From an archaeon BMS3Abin17 (GTDB lineage Archaea > Nanobdellota > Nanobdellia > Pacearchaeales > GW2011-AR1), in NCBI GenBank assembly GCA_002897655.1, contig BDTJ01000033.1, positions 1-49,269 of the forward strand: a stretch of DNA of 49,269 nucleotides, read 5' to 3'. Of this stretch, positions 22,693-31,400 are shown one piece after another. Every line of letters starts with the position of its first letter. The first letter of the stretch is position 1. Position numbers and translations under genes: made by a program. A model generated the notes under the pieces. That model was not told the origin of the DNA. It was given only the letters and a program-made list of their open reading frames with translations, and searched no databases.

Positions 22693-23265
22693 ATGAATTT
22701 TTTATTTAAGAAAAAAGAGGTTCCAGAGGAATTACCTGATCTTGCAATTGAAGAAGTAAATGAGATTTCTGAAAGAATAGAGGATTCTAACTCTAAAATA
22801 GTGTATAAACCCCTTCCAAAACAAGAGGATTATCTGCCAAATGAAACAGAATTAAAATCTTCTGAGAAAGAAACCCCCCCAATTATTGACCCTGACGAAA
22901 AAAGTTTTTTTAAGGAAATTATAAAAAATGTTACTGAAGAGACAAAGAACATTGATAAATTAGACTCTTGGTACAAAAATAAATTTCTCCCGGAAGATAT
23001 GGTCCATCAAATGCGTGAATATTGGGAGAAGCAATCTCCAGAAGTAATCTTAAAGAGTATTGGCAGTGATTTAAAAGAGAAATTATTGGAAAGAACAAGG
23101 GAGTTACAGAGATTAGAAAGAGAATGGCAGGAGATTTATTTCAAATTATTAGCTAAGGAGGAAGAGATAAGAAAAGAAGAGAAAGGGCTAAAGGCTTCTT
23201 TATCAGAAATTATAAATTTATTTAAAAAATCTTTAGCTAAAAAGAAGGGTAAGGGCAGGAAATAG
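22693..23265 (+). CDS. Cytoplasmic charged protein of the surface cluster
   Basis: A 190-residue protein starting MNFLFKKKEVPEELPDL, an opening much like that of the coiled-coil protein at 17693 (basic aromatic motif then acidic linker). The middle, SWYKNKFLPEDMVHQMREYWEKQSPE, is a compact helical segment; the C-terminal half is a long coiled coil (LLERTRELQRLEREWQEIYF) ending in a Lys-rich tail. No signal peptide. It is divergent from the ATPase operon. Unknown family; I infer a cytoplasmic component of the same system. Confidence 0.65.
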   Translation: MNFLFKKKEVPEELPDLAIEEVNEISERIEDSNSKIVYKPLPKQEDYLPNETELKSSEKETPPIIDPDEKSFFKEIIKNVTEETKNIDKLDSWYKNKFLPEDMVHQMREYWEKQSPEVILKSIGSDLKEKLLERTRELQRLEREWQEIYFKLLAKEEEIRKEEKGLKASLSEIINLFKKSLAKKKGKGRK

Positions 23266-23342
23266 TCTGCCCAATATAAAGAAATCCCAATTCTTGTTAA
23301 TTAAAGACAAGGTTTTATATATAACTTGCATCTTAATATGAA

Positions 23343-23693
23343 ATGTCTAAAAAGAAAAGAGAATTAAAAAAGAAAGCTTATAAATTAGACAGGACGAGGA
23401 TGACGATTCTTATAATAATCTTAACTATATTCCTAACCACCCTTTTTTTATACCTCTTGGTCCAGTTCAACATAATCTCCCCACTAAAAAAGATAAGTCT
23501 TGGTCCAAAGTTATTTATGTTAGAAGATGAATGCACCCTTGTTGTAGGGAAATTAATCCATACAATAAAAGATGATAATACTTGCGAATTTAGATGTAAA
23601 ACAAATTGTGAGGTAAGAGAGATGCTCTTTTATAAATCAGATTTCCTTAAAAACCAAGGAGATTGCAATGAATGCACCTGTTATTGCACATAA
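23343..23693 (+). CDS. Single-pass membrane protein with Cys-rich outer domain
   Basis: A 116-residue protein: a Lys/Arg-rich cytoplasmic start (KKKRELKKKAYKLDRTR), a membrane helix at about 20-45 (MTILIIILTIFLTTLFLYLL), then about 65 residues outside holding nine cysteines, including TCEFRCKTNCEV and GDCNECTCYC. The positive-inside rule puts the cysteines outside. They could form disulfides or a metal site. The ATG lies about 28 nt after TATATATAAC, so it may be transcribed without a leader. It precedes the next gene by 2 nt. Confidence 0.65.
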   Translation: MSKKKRELKKKAYKLDRTRMTILIIILTIFLTTLFLYLLVQFNIISPLKKISLGPKLFMLEDECTLVVGKLIHTIKDDNTCEFRCKTNCEVREMLFYKSDFLKNQGDCNECTCYCT

Positions 23694-23695
23694 AA

Positions 23696-24316
23696 ATGAA
23701 GATAGAAGATATAGAAACAATCTATAAAAAAGAGATAAAAGAGGCTGAAAAAGAATTCTTAGAAGGCATGAAAAATAAGAAAAATCTGGGCGAACTGGAA
23801 ACCATATATAAAAATAAATTGAGGCTTGCAAGAGAGGATTATTATGAGTCAATTTCCAAGGTAATAGAAAAACAAAAAGAATCTATAAAAAAGAAGGACA
23901 AAAAAGAAGACAAAAGTGAGAAAGTAAAGTGCTTTAAATTAAAACCTGGAAAGTTTGGGCTGACTCTTCTCCAGAGAATTAAATTCAGGCTTGGATACTT
24001 ATTCTTTAAACTTGGTTTTAGATTAAGAAATTGGCTGAAGAAAATAACCCCCAACATTCTATCTTATAATTACATAAAGATAAAGATAACTATTAAGAGA
24101 ATTTCACTATATCTGAATAATCTATTTTTGGAATTCTCTATAGTAATCAAAGATAATCTCAGGAAAATTTATTCTCTGGCAAAAACCGGGATAAAAAAGT
24201 TATTAGAAATTGCTAAGAAGATTACTGAAGCAACATTGTTTAGGTTCAGCAAAAAAGATTCCTCCAAAGAAGGGGAAGAAAAAAAGAACCAAATTAATTC
24301 AAGTCAAAATAAATGA
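23696..24316 (+). CDS. Basic coiled-coil protein of the surface cluster
   Basis: A 206-residue very basic protein. The first 80 residues form an acidic/basic coiled coil (MKIEDIETIYKKEIKEAEKE, ELETIYKNKLRLAREDYYE), then a Lys-rich linker and an amphipathic aromatic region, KFRLGYLFFKLGFRLRNWLK, that might lie on a membrane. I start it at the ATG at 23696, 2 nt after the preceding stop; an earlier in-frame ATG at 23672 is inside that gene. It ends 23 nt inside the convergent 630-residue surface gene. Function not recognised. Confidence 0.65.
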   Translation: MKIEDIETIYKKEIKEAEKEFLEGMKNKKNLGELETIYKNKLRLAREDYYESISKVIEKQKESIKKKDKKEDKSEKVKCFKLKPGKFGLTLLQRIKFRLGYLFFKLGFRLRNWLKKITPNILSYNYIKIKITIKRISLYLNNLFLEFSIVIKDNLRKIYSLAKTGIKKLLEIAKKITEATLFRFSKKDSSKEGEEKKNQINSSQNK

Positions 24317-26186
24317 AAACATCATTGCTATCTGCGGTATAATATTCTCTGAGTCTGACAGGAACTCTGATTTCATAATCATATGTCCCGTATTTTCCGG
24401 GCTGGGTTTTATTTATTTTCGCTGCAAATACAATATCTTCCTTATCAGAACTGCTGTACTCTCCATCAGAATCATCAGACATATCCCACAAGATTCCTGT
24501 AATGAAATTAGTATTATTTGTTGAATTGATTACCGGCACATTAGTTATGTTTTCTTGGTAGATAAAAAAGTCTTGTAATAACTTAGGGGTATTGCCGTCA
24601 CTGGTGAATATATTTGAGACAGAATCATTAAAATCAGCCATATCTAATAAGGTATCTATCTCAGAAAAATCATTAGATGTTGTTTGCCCTGTGGTATTTC
24701 TTCCTATTGCCTGCAGGGAAGCCCAGTCAACATTAGATTCTGTATCAGCAATAAAAATATTTCCAGATACTGAGTTTTCATTAAGCCATATACTCATATT
24801 CATAACGCCCTGGTCTGCAATTATCTTGTCTAAAGTCACATTCCCATAAAATTCCTGCCAGGAATTTACAATTATTGTATTATTGGCTTTATTGTTTGTT
24901 TCATTTTCCTCGTTAATTAAATCACTTAAATCAACAGAAACAAAAATATTTGTTATCCCAATCTTTGCCGGCCAGGTTATATTAGCTGTATTATTTGAAA
25001 AAGATGTTATTGAAATTGTCTGGTTCTCTCCAATTTGTGTTCCGCCTACGTCAGGGTCTTCTTCAAAAAAACCAACTAAGAAATTATCTGCATTAGCACA
25101 TCCATTATTATATACTGTGGAATTAATATCTATGACCTGGTTTTCAATTGGATTTAAGTTACTAAATATGATTTCATCTGAATAAAGAATTAGTTCAGAT
25201 AAACTATTGTTCTTTACTATTATTGTGTCAGGAGCTGTTTTATTCACTTGATTTCCAGCACTATCATTAGCTAGGCAGTTAAAGCTCCATGTTCCTATCT
25301 CATTAAGAGAAATATCAGAATAATATGTGTCTCCGGATAATAACTGAGCAGTGTAATTAACTTTTCCAGATAAGGGTTTATTTGCTTCTATGATAACTTT
25401 ATCTATATCTGTTAAGGAATCTGTAACACTGCAATTTACTTTCACTTGTTCACTTATTCCGCAAATATCTCCTGTCAGGTTCAAACTTACTGAGCTAATC
25501 ACAGGGTCAGTTAAATCAACAGTTAAGGTAAAGTTTTGGTCCGCAAAATTTGAAATAAAGAGGCTGTCTTTTACTAAGCAAGCCCATTTGTAAATCCCTT
25601 CTAACAGGGATTTTGCAAAATTAATTGTGTCTGTAGTCCCTGAAGCAGACTTTGTTTCATTTGCGTGCCATCCCCCGCTCCAGTTTCCGTAGAGAGTTAC
25701 ATTAGCAAGATTTCCATCAAGGTCATTTGCTGTGCAATTAAAGTCAATACTTGAAGAAGAAAAATTTGCATAGTTAATAGGAGTATCAAGAGTAATGTTT
25801 GGAGGGGAATTTAAAGTTAGGTTTGGCATGATATCAGAACTTGCCACGGTTACAGACCTATTTACTGTTTCTGTTATATAATTACTTCCATTGTTCAGAA
25901 CCCTTACTTTAATTTCATCATTCACAGAACAGGGAGTATTAAGCAATTCACAATCAATACTATAATTGTTATTTACTCCAGAGTTTCCTGTTGGCCCGAT
26001 AATGTCAGTCATATTATCATCAATCCCGTTTGCAGGGTTCCATAATAATATTTGGTATCCATTTGCAGATGTTCCATCAAGAGAATCATTCACAGTACCA
26101 ATCATATAATGAACAGCAGAGATAAATGGCATAACTAATACTATCAAAAATACTAATAACCCTAAAATAGAAATATTTCTTGACAT
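24294..26186 (-). CDS. Secreted 630-residue surface protein with CARDB and shared C-terminal domain
   Basis: The protein begins MSRNISILGLLVFLIVLVMPF (signal peptide), then three or more Ig-like beta modules (for example NITLDTPINYANFSSSSIDF and DLTDPVISSVSLNLTGDICG, each with paired Cys), a CARDB-type module (SELILYSDEIIFSNLNPIEN to VNS) and a last domain of 188 residues, WQEFYGNVTL to FIYFDLN. That last domain is clearly homologous to the end of the 3456-residue protein; both contain GRNTTGQ.TSNDFS.ID and TGI.WD.SDDSDGEY. N-x-S/T sites are abundant, suggesting glycosylation. The ATG at 26186 follows GAGGTGA directly, so I prefer it over a GTG at 26192. It is coupled to the RHH gene upstream. 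Confidence 0.85.
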   Translation of the reverse strand: MSRNISILGLLVFLIVLVMPFISAVHYMIGTVNDSLDGTSANGYQILLWNPANGIDDNMTDIIGPTGNSGVNNNYSIDCELLNTPCSVNDEIKVRVLNNGSNYITETVNRSVTVASSDIMPNLTLNSPPNITLDTPINYANFSSSSIDFNCTANDLDGNLANVTLYGNWSGGWHANETKSASGTTDTINFAKSLLEGIYKWACLVKDSLFISNFADQNFTLTVDLTDPVISSVSLNLTGDICGISEQVKVNCSVTDSLTDIDKVIIEANKPLSGKVNYTAQLLSGDTYYSDISLNEIGTWSFNCLANDSAGNQVNKTAPDTIIVKNNSLSELILYSDEIIFSNLNPIENQVIDINSTVYNNGCANADNFLVGFFEEDPDVGGTQIGENQTISITSFSNNTANITWPAKIGITNIFVSVDLSDLINEENETNNKANNTIIVNSWQEFYGNVTLDKIIADQGVMNMSIWLNENSVSGNIFIADTESNVDWASLQAIGRNTTGQTTSNDFSEIDTLLDMADFNDSVSNIFTSDGNTPKLLQDFFIYQENITNVPVINSTNNTNFITGILWDMSDDSDGEYSSSDKEDIVFAAKINKTQPGKYGTYDYEIRVPVRLREYYTADSNDVFIYFDLN

Positions 26187-26188
26187 TC

Positions 26189-26320
26189 TCACCTCTTTAT
26201 ATTTTTCCTTATAAGGTCTTCTATATATTTAGATATTTCTATTTCTTTATCAATGCAAGCCTTTTTCAGCTCTTTCCAGAGTTCTGAATCAATTTTCAGG
26301 CTTGTTGTTTTTCTCACCAT
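26189..26320 (-). CDS. 43-residue ribbon-helix-helix regulator
   Basis: A CopG/Arc-type DNA-binding protein: VRKTTSLKIDSELWKELKKA is the beta strand plus first helix, and IEISKYIEDLIRKNIKR the second helix. Its stop codon TGA is part of the GAGGTGA ribosome-binding site of the surface protein that follows, so the two are translationally coupled. Its start codon lies within a 20-bp palindrome (26319-26338), a natural autorepression site. RHH dimers normally bind such symmetric operators. No toxin gene accompanies it. Confidence 0.85.
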   Translation of the reverse strand: MVRKTTSLKIDSELWKELKKACIDKEIEISKYIEDLIRKNIKR

Positions 26321-26338
26321 AGTATTATATAATACTAT
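26319..26338. promoter_or_regulatory. 20-bp perfect palindrome, likely RHH operator
   Basis: ATAGTATTAT followed by ATAATACTAT is a perfect 20-bp palindrome overlapping the RHH start codon. A further half-site, TAATACTAT, lies at 26362-26370. The TATA-like TTTATAAAT at about 26342-26350 sits between them, so a bound RHH dimer would block the promoter. Confidence 0.65.
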
Positions 26339-26423
26339 ATATTTATAAATATATCTTTATGTAATACTATTTCAGAAATGGCTGGAATCTTGGTGGGTGT
26401 TTGAATTTCTAGAGGGGATTTTT

Positions 26424-26927
26424 TTATCCAGTAGTTTCAAATCTTACTTCAAAATTTCTTCTTAATACTAAATTTTTCTCATCCTTTAAAAGAATTATAT
26501 AATTATCAAAATCTTCTATTATCCCATCTAAGAGTCTATGTGGATTTATCTTCATTTCTATATCAGAAATTTCTAATGCATTAAGAAATTCTCCACTGAT
26601 TGTTACAAACCTTCCCGTTATGCCATCATGAAATAATCCACATCTAACTTGCTTATAAAACATATTAAGAAGGGTATCTGCATTTTCTGTTTTAATTATT
26701 TCAGGAAAGATTTGTTTCATTCCTTCCTTAAAAAACTCTTTAGATTTTCTATCACTAGATTTGCCCTTTCTATATTGTTGATTTCCTTCTATATAACTTA
26801 ATGCAACTTGCAAAATAATAAAACCTGCTTCATTATCTTGTTTTAACTTTCTTCCTACTTCGAGAAACCATTCTTTAACTCTATCTTCATAAACTAAAAT
26901 TTTAGTATTTATATTACTCGGAATCAA
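26424..26927 (-). CDS. HEPN-like protein (candidate RNase)
   Basis: The 167-residue protein is helical with the motif VRCGLFHDGITGRF (about 113-126), in which R-x4-H is the spacing of HEPN RNases. Upstream helices include KEWFLEVGRKLKQDNEAGFIILQVALSYIEG. The only in-frame initiator near the start is TTG at 26925-26927, and the frame is closed by TAA seven codons further upstream, so the start is uncertain. It lies between the two surface-protein units but shows no coupling to either. It may be a defence or abortive-infection protein, not a surface component. Confidence 0.6.
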   Translation of the reverse strand: MIPSNINTKILVYEDRVKEWFLEVGRKLKQDNEAGFIILQVALSYIEGNQQYRKGKSSDRKSKEFFKEGMKQIFPEIIKTENADTLLNMFYKQVRCGLFHDGITGRFVTISGEFLNALEISDIEMKINPHRLLDGIIEDFDNYIILLKDEKNLVLRRNFEVRFETTG

Positions 26928-26969
26928 ACCAAACTTGAAAGCTTATTCTTAAAAAATTCCTGCCATGCT

Positions 26970-27012
26970 ATAGTAAAGGACGCTGATATTTCCTCAATTG
27001 TGCCTTTACTAT
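26970..27012. repeat. 10-bp inverted repeat in intergenic DNA
   Basis: ATAGTAAAGG (26970-26979) and CCTTTACTAT (27003-27012) are perfect arms 23 nt apart, in the gap between the HEPN-like gene and the zinc-ribbon gene. They could form a terminator-like or regulatory hairpin on either strand. Confidence 0.45.
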
Positions 27013-27040
27013 CGAGGGAAAGACATAGTTTTTTGTTCAA

Positions 27041-27319
27041 TTATTTATGTCTTTCACTATAATTCAAATTCTTTTCCTGTATTGTTAAAAGCTTTATTGA
27101 TTTTTTCAGCACCTCATCATAAATGCTCTTTTTTGAAGATTTTTTCAATTTTTCATAATAATCAGGATATTCTGTTTTTATTCTTCTAATATTCATTTTA
27201 AGATATTCTTTCTTGCATTTATCAGAACAAAACAAAAGAACTTTCTCATCCTTAAATTCAGGAGAAATCCAAATCCCCAAATTAAATTTCTTCCTGCATG
27301 TTTTACAAGTTTCACTCAT
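27041..27319 (-). CDS. Small zinc-ribbon protein
   Basis: A 92-residue protein with CKTCRKKF at the N-terminus and CSDKCKKEYL about 25 residues later, a CxxC...CxxxC arrangement close to TRASH or short zinc-ribbon modules. The rest is Lys-rich helix (KLKKSSKKSIYDEVLKKSIKLL). It could bind metal and nucleic acid. No family assigned. Its C-terminal end is followed by an inverted repeat. Confidence 0.65.
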   Translation of the reverse strand: MSETCKTCRKKFNLGIWISPEFKDEKVLLFCSDKCKKEYLKMNIRRIKTEYPDYYEKLKKSSKKSIYDEVLKKSIKLLTIQEKNLNYSERHK

Positions 27320-27376
27320 CTTAATATATCCCCTTCTATCTCTGCCACCTGCTCTTCTCTCTCCTTCATTTTCTCG

Positions 27377-27649
27377 TTAAAACCTCTTTTTGTAGATCTT
27401 ATCGTGGTGATCAAAGTCTTCAAACAAAATTAAGTTTTTATTTTTTTCAAATTTAAAAACTAAAACTTTTTCTCCAATTTGCACTCTTTTGAAATCTTTT
27501 AAATCGTGTCTTAGATTCTTATAATGTTCAACATCAGAATTAATAATCTCATTGATCTTCTTAATAATTCTTTCACGTGTTTTAGGATCTTTCCTAAAGA
27601 GCTTTGTCATAATGTCTTGGAGATGCGGTTGTATCTCGTACTGATACAT
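27377..27649 (-). CDS. RelE/ParE-family toxin
   Basis: A 90-residue toxin. MYQYEIQPHLQDIMTKLFRKDP begins the RelE fold, followed by the helix pair RERIIKKINEIINSDVEHY, the strand LRHDLKDFKRVQIGEKVLVFKF and the C-terminal LFEDFDHHDKIYKKRF with aromatic and basic residues typical of the RelE active surface. It starts 1 nt after the antitoxin stop. It would inhibit translation by cutting mRNA at the ribosome when the antitoxin is lost. Confidence 0.88.
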   Translation of the reverse strand: MYQYEIQPHLQDIMTKLFRKDPKTRERIIKKINEIINSDVEHYKNLRHDLKDFKRVQIGEKVLVFKFEKNKNLILFEDFDHHDKIYKKRF

Positions 27650-27650
27650 C

Positions 27651-27887
27651 TTACTCTCCAGTTAACTTTCTTAACTCTTCAATGCTCTTGAAAGGAACCC
27701 CTTTTTGTTTATCAATTTGCGTTAATTTCTTTACATATTCAGGTCTGAGCTCGGGCTCTAAACTTTGCTCATATTCTTGGATAAGAAAAATTAAAGCTTG
27801 ATCTCTATTTTTGAATCCATGCTGACCCTTAACTATGTTTAGTATCCTATTTTCTCTTTCTGGAATCTCTATTGTTGCTTTTACCAT
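27651..27887 (-). CDS. RHH-type antitoxin (DUF2683-like)
   Basis: A 78-residue antitoxin with KATIEIPERENRILNIVKGQHGFKNRDQALIFLIQEYE, the archaeal DUF2683 type that pairs with RelE toxins. The C-terminus, rich in charge (VPFKSIEELRKLTGE), probably wraps the toxin. Upstream are two tandem copies of a 10-bp repeat overlapping the TATA box, a good autoregulatory site. Confidence 0.85.
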   Translation of the reverse strand: MVKATIEIPERENRILNIVKGQHGFKNRDQALIFLIQEYEQSLEPELRPEYVKKLTQIDKQKGVPFKSIEELRKLTGE

Positions 27888-27896
27888 TTTACTATG

Positions 27897-27916
27897 TTTT
27901 ATAGTGTTTTATAGTG
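27897..27916. promoter_or_regulatory. Duplicated 10-bp TATA-containing repeat of TA promoter
   Basis: TTTTATAGTG occurs twice in tandem (27897-27906 and 27907-27916). On the minus strand this reads as two TATA-like CACTATAAAA boxes, the outer one centred about 25 nt before the antitoxin ATG. Confidence 0.5.
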
Positions 27917-28206
27917 TTTTTAAAACTTTCTAATCTCCCCTTCCTCACTTATAATGAGGATTTTTTGGTTGTAAGAATATTGTACCGCAAAGACAGTATT
28001 GATAAGAAAAATTAAGAAGACTATGAAATATATATTTATATAACAAACAGGCATTACCCACTTAACAGGGTAAAGTTTAACCTTATGTTAAATATCCAGC
28101 AGGGTTGACACATTAATCCCAATAAATTTATCTCAAGGATAATAATTTATAAAAACCAGCATTTCCTGGATAACTCAACAAGTTTTATAAACAGTATTTT
28201 ATTATT

Positions 28207-28236
28207 AGTATAATAAAAGTATAATAGAAGTATGTA
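28207..28236. promoter_or_regulatory. Three AGTAT repeats at 11-bp spacing before the AbrB-giant gene pair
   Basis: AGTATAAT begins at 28207 and 28218, and AGTATGTA at 28229, so the repeats lie on one face of the helix. They overlap the transcription start predicted from the TATA box at 28184-28190. They are a plausible operator for the AbrB-type protein encoded just downstream. Confidence 0.5.
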
Positions 28237-28241
28237 TAATC

Positions 28242-28424
28242 ATGGTAAAAGAGGAGATTTTATTTAAAAAAGGGGTAAGGGTTCAGGGGTTAAACAGGAT
28301 AGCTATTCCTAAAGAGCTTCTGGAGAATCTTGAGATGGAAGAAGGGGATAAAATTGTTATTTATTACAATGCAAAAAATTCCAGTATAAATATCAAAAAA
28401 GAAAAGGAGAAGAAAGATGAATAA
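28242..28424 (+). CDS. AbrB-type regulator coupled to the giant surface gene
   Basis: A 60-residue SpoVT/AbrB-like protein: FKKGVRVQGLNRIAIPKELLENLEMEEGDKIVIYY contains the looped-hinge IAIPKELLENL core, followed by an acidic/basic tail. Its last codons overlap the first codons of the 3456-residue gene (ATG at 28417, stop at 28422-28424), so translation is coupled. No toxin accompanies it, so I infer a dedicated regulator of the surface protein. Confidence 0.82.
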   Translation: MVKEEILFKKGVRVQGLNRIAIPKELLENLEMEEGDKIVIYYNAKNSSINIKKEKEKKDE

Positions 28425-31400
28425 TAAAGGTTTGATTAAAAGAGGAATTGTAGGAAGTTTTTTGATTATTTTTATTTTTATTTTATTAATTGTAATCCTT
28501 TCAATTTCTTCTTCTGCAATAATTCAGAAAGAGACTTACATCTTAGGAGAAAAAGTAAAAATTAACTTGGGGAATATCAAGGATTATCAGCTAAAGATAA
28601 AAACTCCTTCAAATAGTTATGTTGTAAAGGGAGATAATGAGGTATTTATTTTTAAGCCAGATGAAGCTGGAAAATATGTCCTGAGTTTGCACTATCAGGA
28701 AAAACTAGAAACTTACGAGTTTGAGGTTATTAGTGAAGAAAAACAACCAGAAATAAAATCAACTCAGGAGATAATTGAGGGGGTTGATGGGGAGATAATT
28801 GAGGAAGATGTTAATGCAAAAGAGTTAGATAATGAAACTGTTAGTTATGATGAACCTCTTGGTGAGGGTGTTATAGATAATCCTGAAGAACAGCAGATTA
28901 CAATAAACAAGCCAGTCAGATGGAACATACACAAAACTCTTCCGGAAAATATAGAAAAAATAAGAATCAGGATTCCATCACAAGCAGAAAACATCTCAGT
29001 AAATAAAATAACCCCTGCAGGAAAACAAAATTTAGATGTTAAGATAGACAAAAACACTTTAACAAACACTTTAACAAGAATAAAAACTTTAAATAAAAAT
29101 CAGGGTGAGAAGACAATAACCTTGGATAATGTAAACGGTGAGATTGAACTTGAATATTATACAGAAGCCCCAACAACAAAGGAAAAAGATTTATCAGAAA
29201 GTAAAAAGCAAGTCAAAGTCTCAAGTCCAGATGGTCTTCATTATGAAAATGTTTTATCTTACACCTCAATTCTGGAATTCACTTCTGATAAAAATTTAAT
29301 AAAAGTTTACTGGAAAGAAGAAAATAAATACCTAAATTTCGAAGCTTTTGACAAAGATGGAAATGGTTTGCTTGATTATGTTGAGTGGATTGTTCCGCAT
29401 CTGTCAGAGCAGACTTTTGAAATCTCTATAGAAATCTTAAATGTTCAGAGCTATCCGGTTGTTGGAGGAAACTGGGAAGTTAAGTTTAATACACTGGGAA
29501 AAGCAGACCTGAAAATTTCAGGAATTAATGGAACAGTGTTTGGAAAGGATTTAGAATTTTTAGAGATAAAGTGCGGTGATACAGCACTGGATTACGAATG
29601 GAAAAATAATGATATTTTTATTAAGAATTATGAGTGTGAAGAAGAAGGAACAGAGGTCAGCAAGGTTTTAACTCCTGGAAAACATACACTTGAGTTTAGT
29701 TTTGGTGATAATAAGGCTTATGCTTATAATCAGGCTGGTTATTTTCAGATAGAGTGGAATAATTTAACTGTTTCCTGTGAAAACTGGGTATCAGTCAATT
29801 TTAAACAACCATATGAAAGCCCTATTGTTGTCGCAACCCCTGAATATACCTCAACATCAACTGATTTTGGCATTAGTTCCTGGGTGAGAAATGTCAATAC
29901 TACTGGTTTTGAATTAAGAGCCTCTAATCAGGGACTTAATTGCACTGATAATATTAGTATGAATTATATTGTAATGGAAGAAGGTAATTGGACTCTTCCT
30001 GGTTCAGGGATAAAAGTTGAAGCTGGAAAATTCAATACAACAAAATATGGTTATCAGGGAGCTGGTAATTGGGATTGCCCTGCTAATGGGGAGAGAATAG
30101 TATTTAACCATACCTTTGATGATTCAAACCCTTTAGTCATCTCTGTTAGGGCAACAGATTCTAATTCAGGAATATGGGCAGCCACTTTTCAACACGGACC
30201 AACTTATAATTCAGATGTAAATTCCACTGAGATGTGTACTGGTCTCAGTAGAAGCAGGGCAGGTACAACTACATTTACCAACCAGGAGACTATACATTAT
30301 ATTGTTGCTGATACTGGCACTGGAAATATAAGCAATGTAAGTTTTGAGATTAACTGGTGGGTACATGATACCGGGCCTAGCGGGGATCTTTGGATTAATG
30401 GATATCCTGATGGAAGGCCTTTTATTCAATCCTGGAGCAGTTCCTGGAGTTCTGCTCCACAGGTAATTGCTGTCGGGCAAACAGGAGTATGGGGAAGTGA
30501 CGGAGGATGGCCTGTTTTATATGACCATAATATAACTTATATAAGAATTTTTACAGATGAATCAAATGAGAGGGCTCATGGTGGTTCTGAATCTGGAGGA
30601 GGATGGGCATTTGAAAGTTCTGGAAGTTCCACTCCAAGCCCGGTTATCTCTAATGTAAATGCAACAGGCATATCTGATTCTTCTGCAACAATAATCTGGA
30701 ATACAGATATTAACTCTAACTCTTCAGTTAATTATGGGACAACACTCTCTTTAGGAAGTTCAAATAAAAACTCAGATTTAGTTTTAAATCACTCCATACT
30801 TCTCTCAGGATTAAATGCAAACACCTTTTATTATTATAATGTTACTTCTTGTTCTGCTTCTGGAGTCTGCAGCACAGAAGGTTATGATAATTTTACAACA
30901 ATAACAGGAACCCCCCCTGTAATTTTTAACATAACTCCGGCAAACAATTCAATTATTCCTAATCCGGTAACTCTCTCAGCCTCAACAAGCGAGAATGCTG
31001 ATTGTGAGTACAGCACAAATTCAAATTTTACCTATGGAACAGGAACAGATTTTACAGCAGGCCAGGGAACATCATTCCACTCAACCTCTCTTGGTTCACT
31101 AAGTTCAGGAACCTACACCTATTACATAAAATGTGAAGACCTGTCTGCTAATGCAAATGATGATTCAAACCAGGGCTCAACAATATTCACAGTAGATGAA
31201 ATTTCCCCAGAAATTACACTTCATTATCCAATAGCTGGAGAAATTGATTATCTTTCTCCTACAGTATTTAACTGGACAACTACAGATAATTTTGATACAA
31301 TCTTAAGCTGTAATTTGTATCTTGATGATAGTTTGCAGGAAAGCACTATTACTTCTTCTAATGGCTCTGTTACAAATACTTCAGCAACTGCTGGTTTTGG

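Larger units (their letters stand above)
27888..28241. other. Intergenic region with short hairpins and the surface-gene promoter
   Basis: No convincing gene is seen in this 354-bp gap. It holds the TA promoter at its left end, two 6-bp hairpins (TTACCC/GGGTAA at 28054-28073 and TTTAAC/GTTAAA at 28076-28092), and at its right end a TATA box, AGTTTTATAAAC (28181-28192), followed by three AGTAT repeats. Confidence 0.5.

Noticed and set aside
26998-27189. Plus-strand frame of 63 codons
   Set aside because: It overlaps the better-supported zinc-ribbon gene and the inverted repeat, and its composition is not protein-like.
28021-28092. Possible CRISPR or sRNA made of the two short hairpins
   Set aside because: There are no regular repeats with spacers, and stems of 6 bp are expected by chance in AT-rich DNA.
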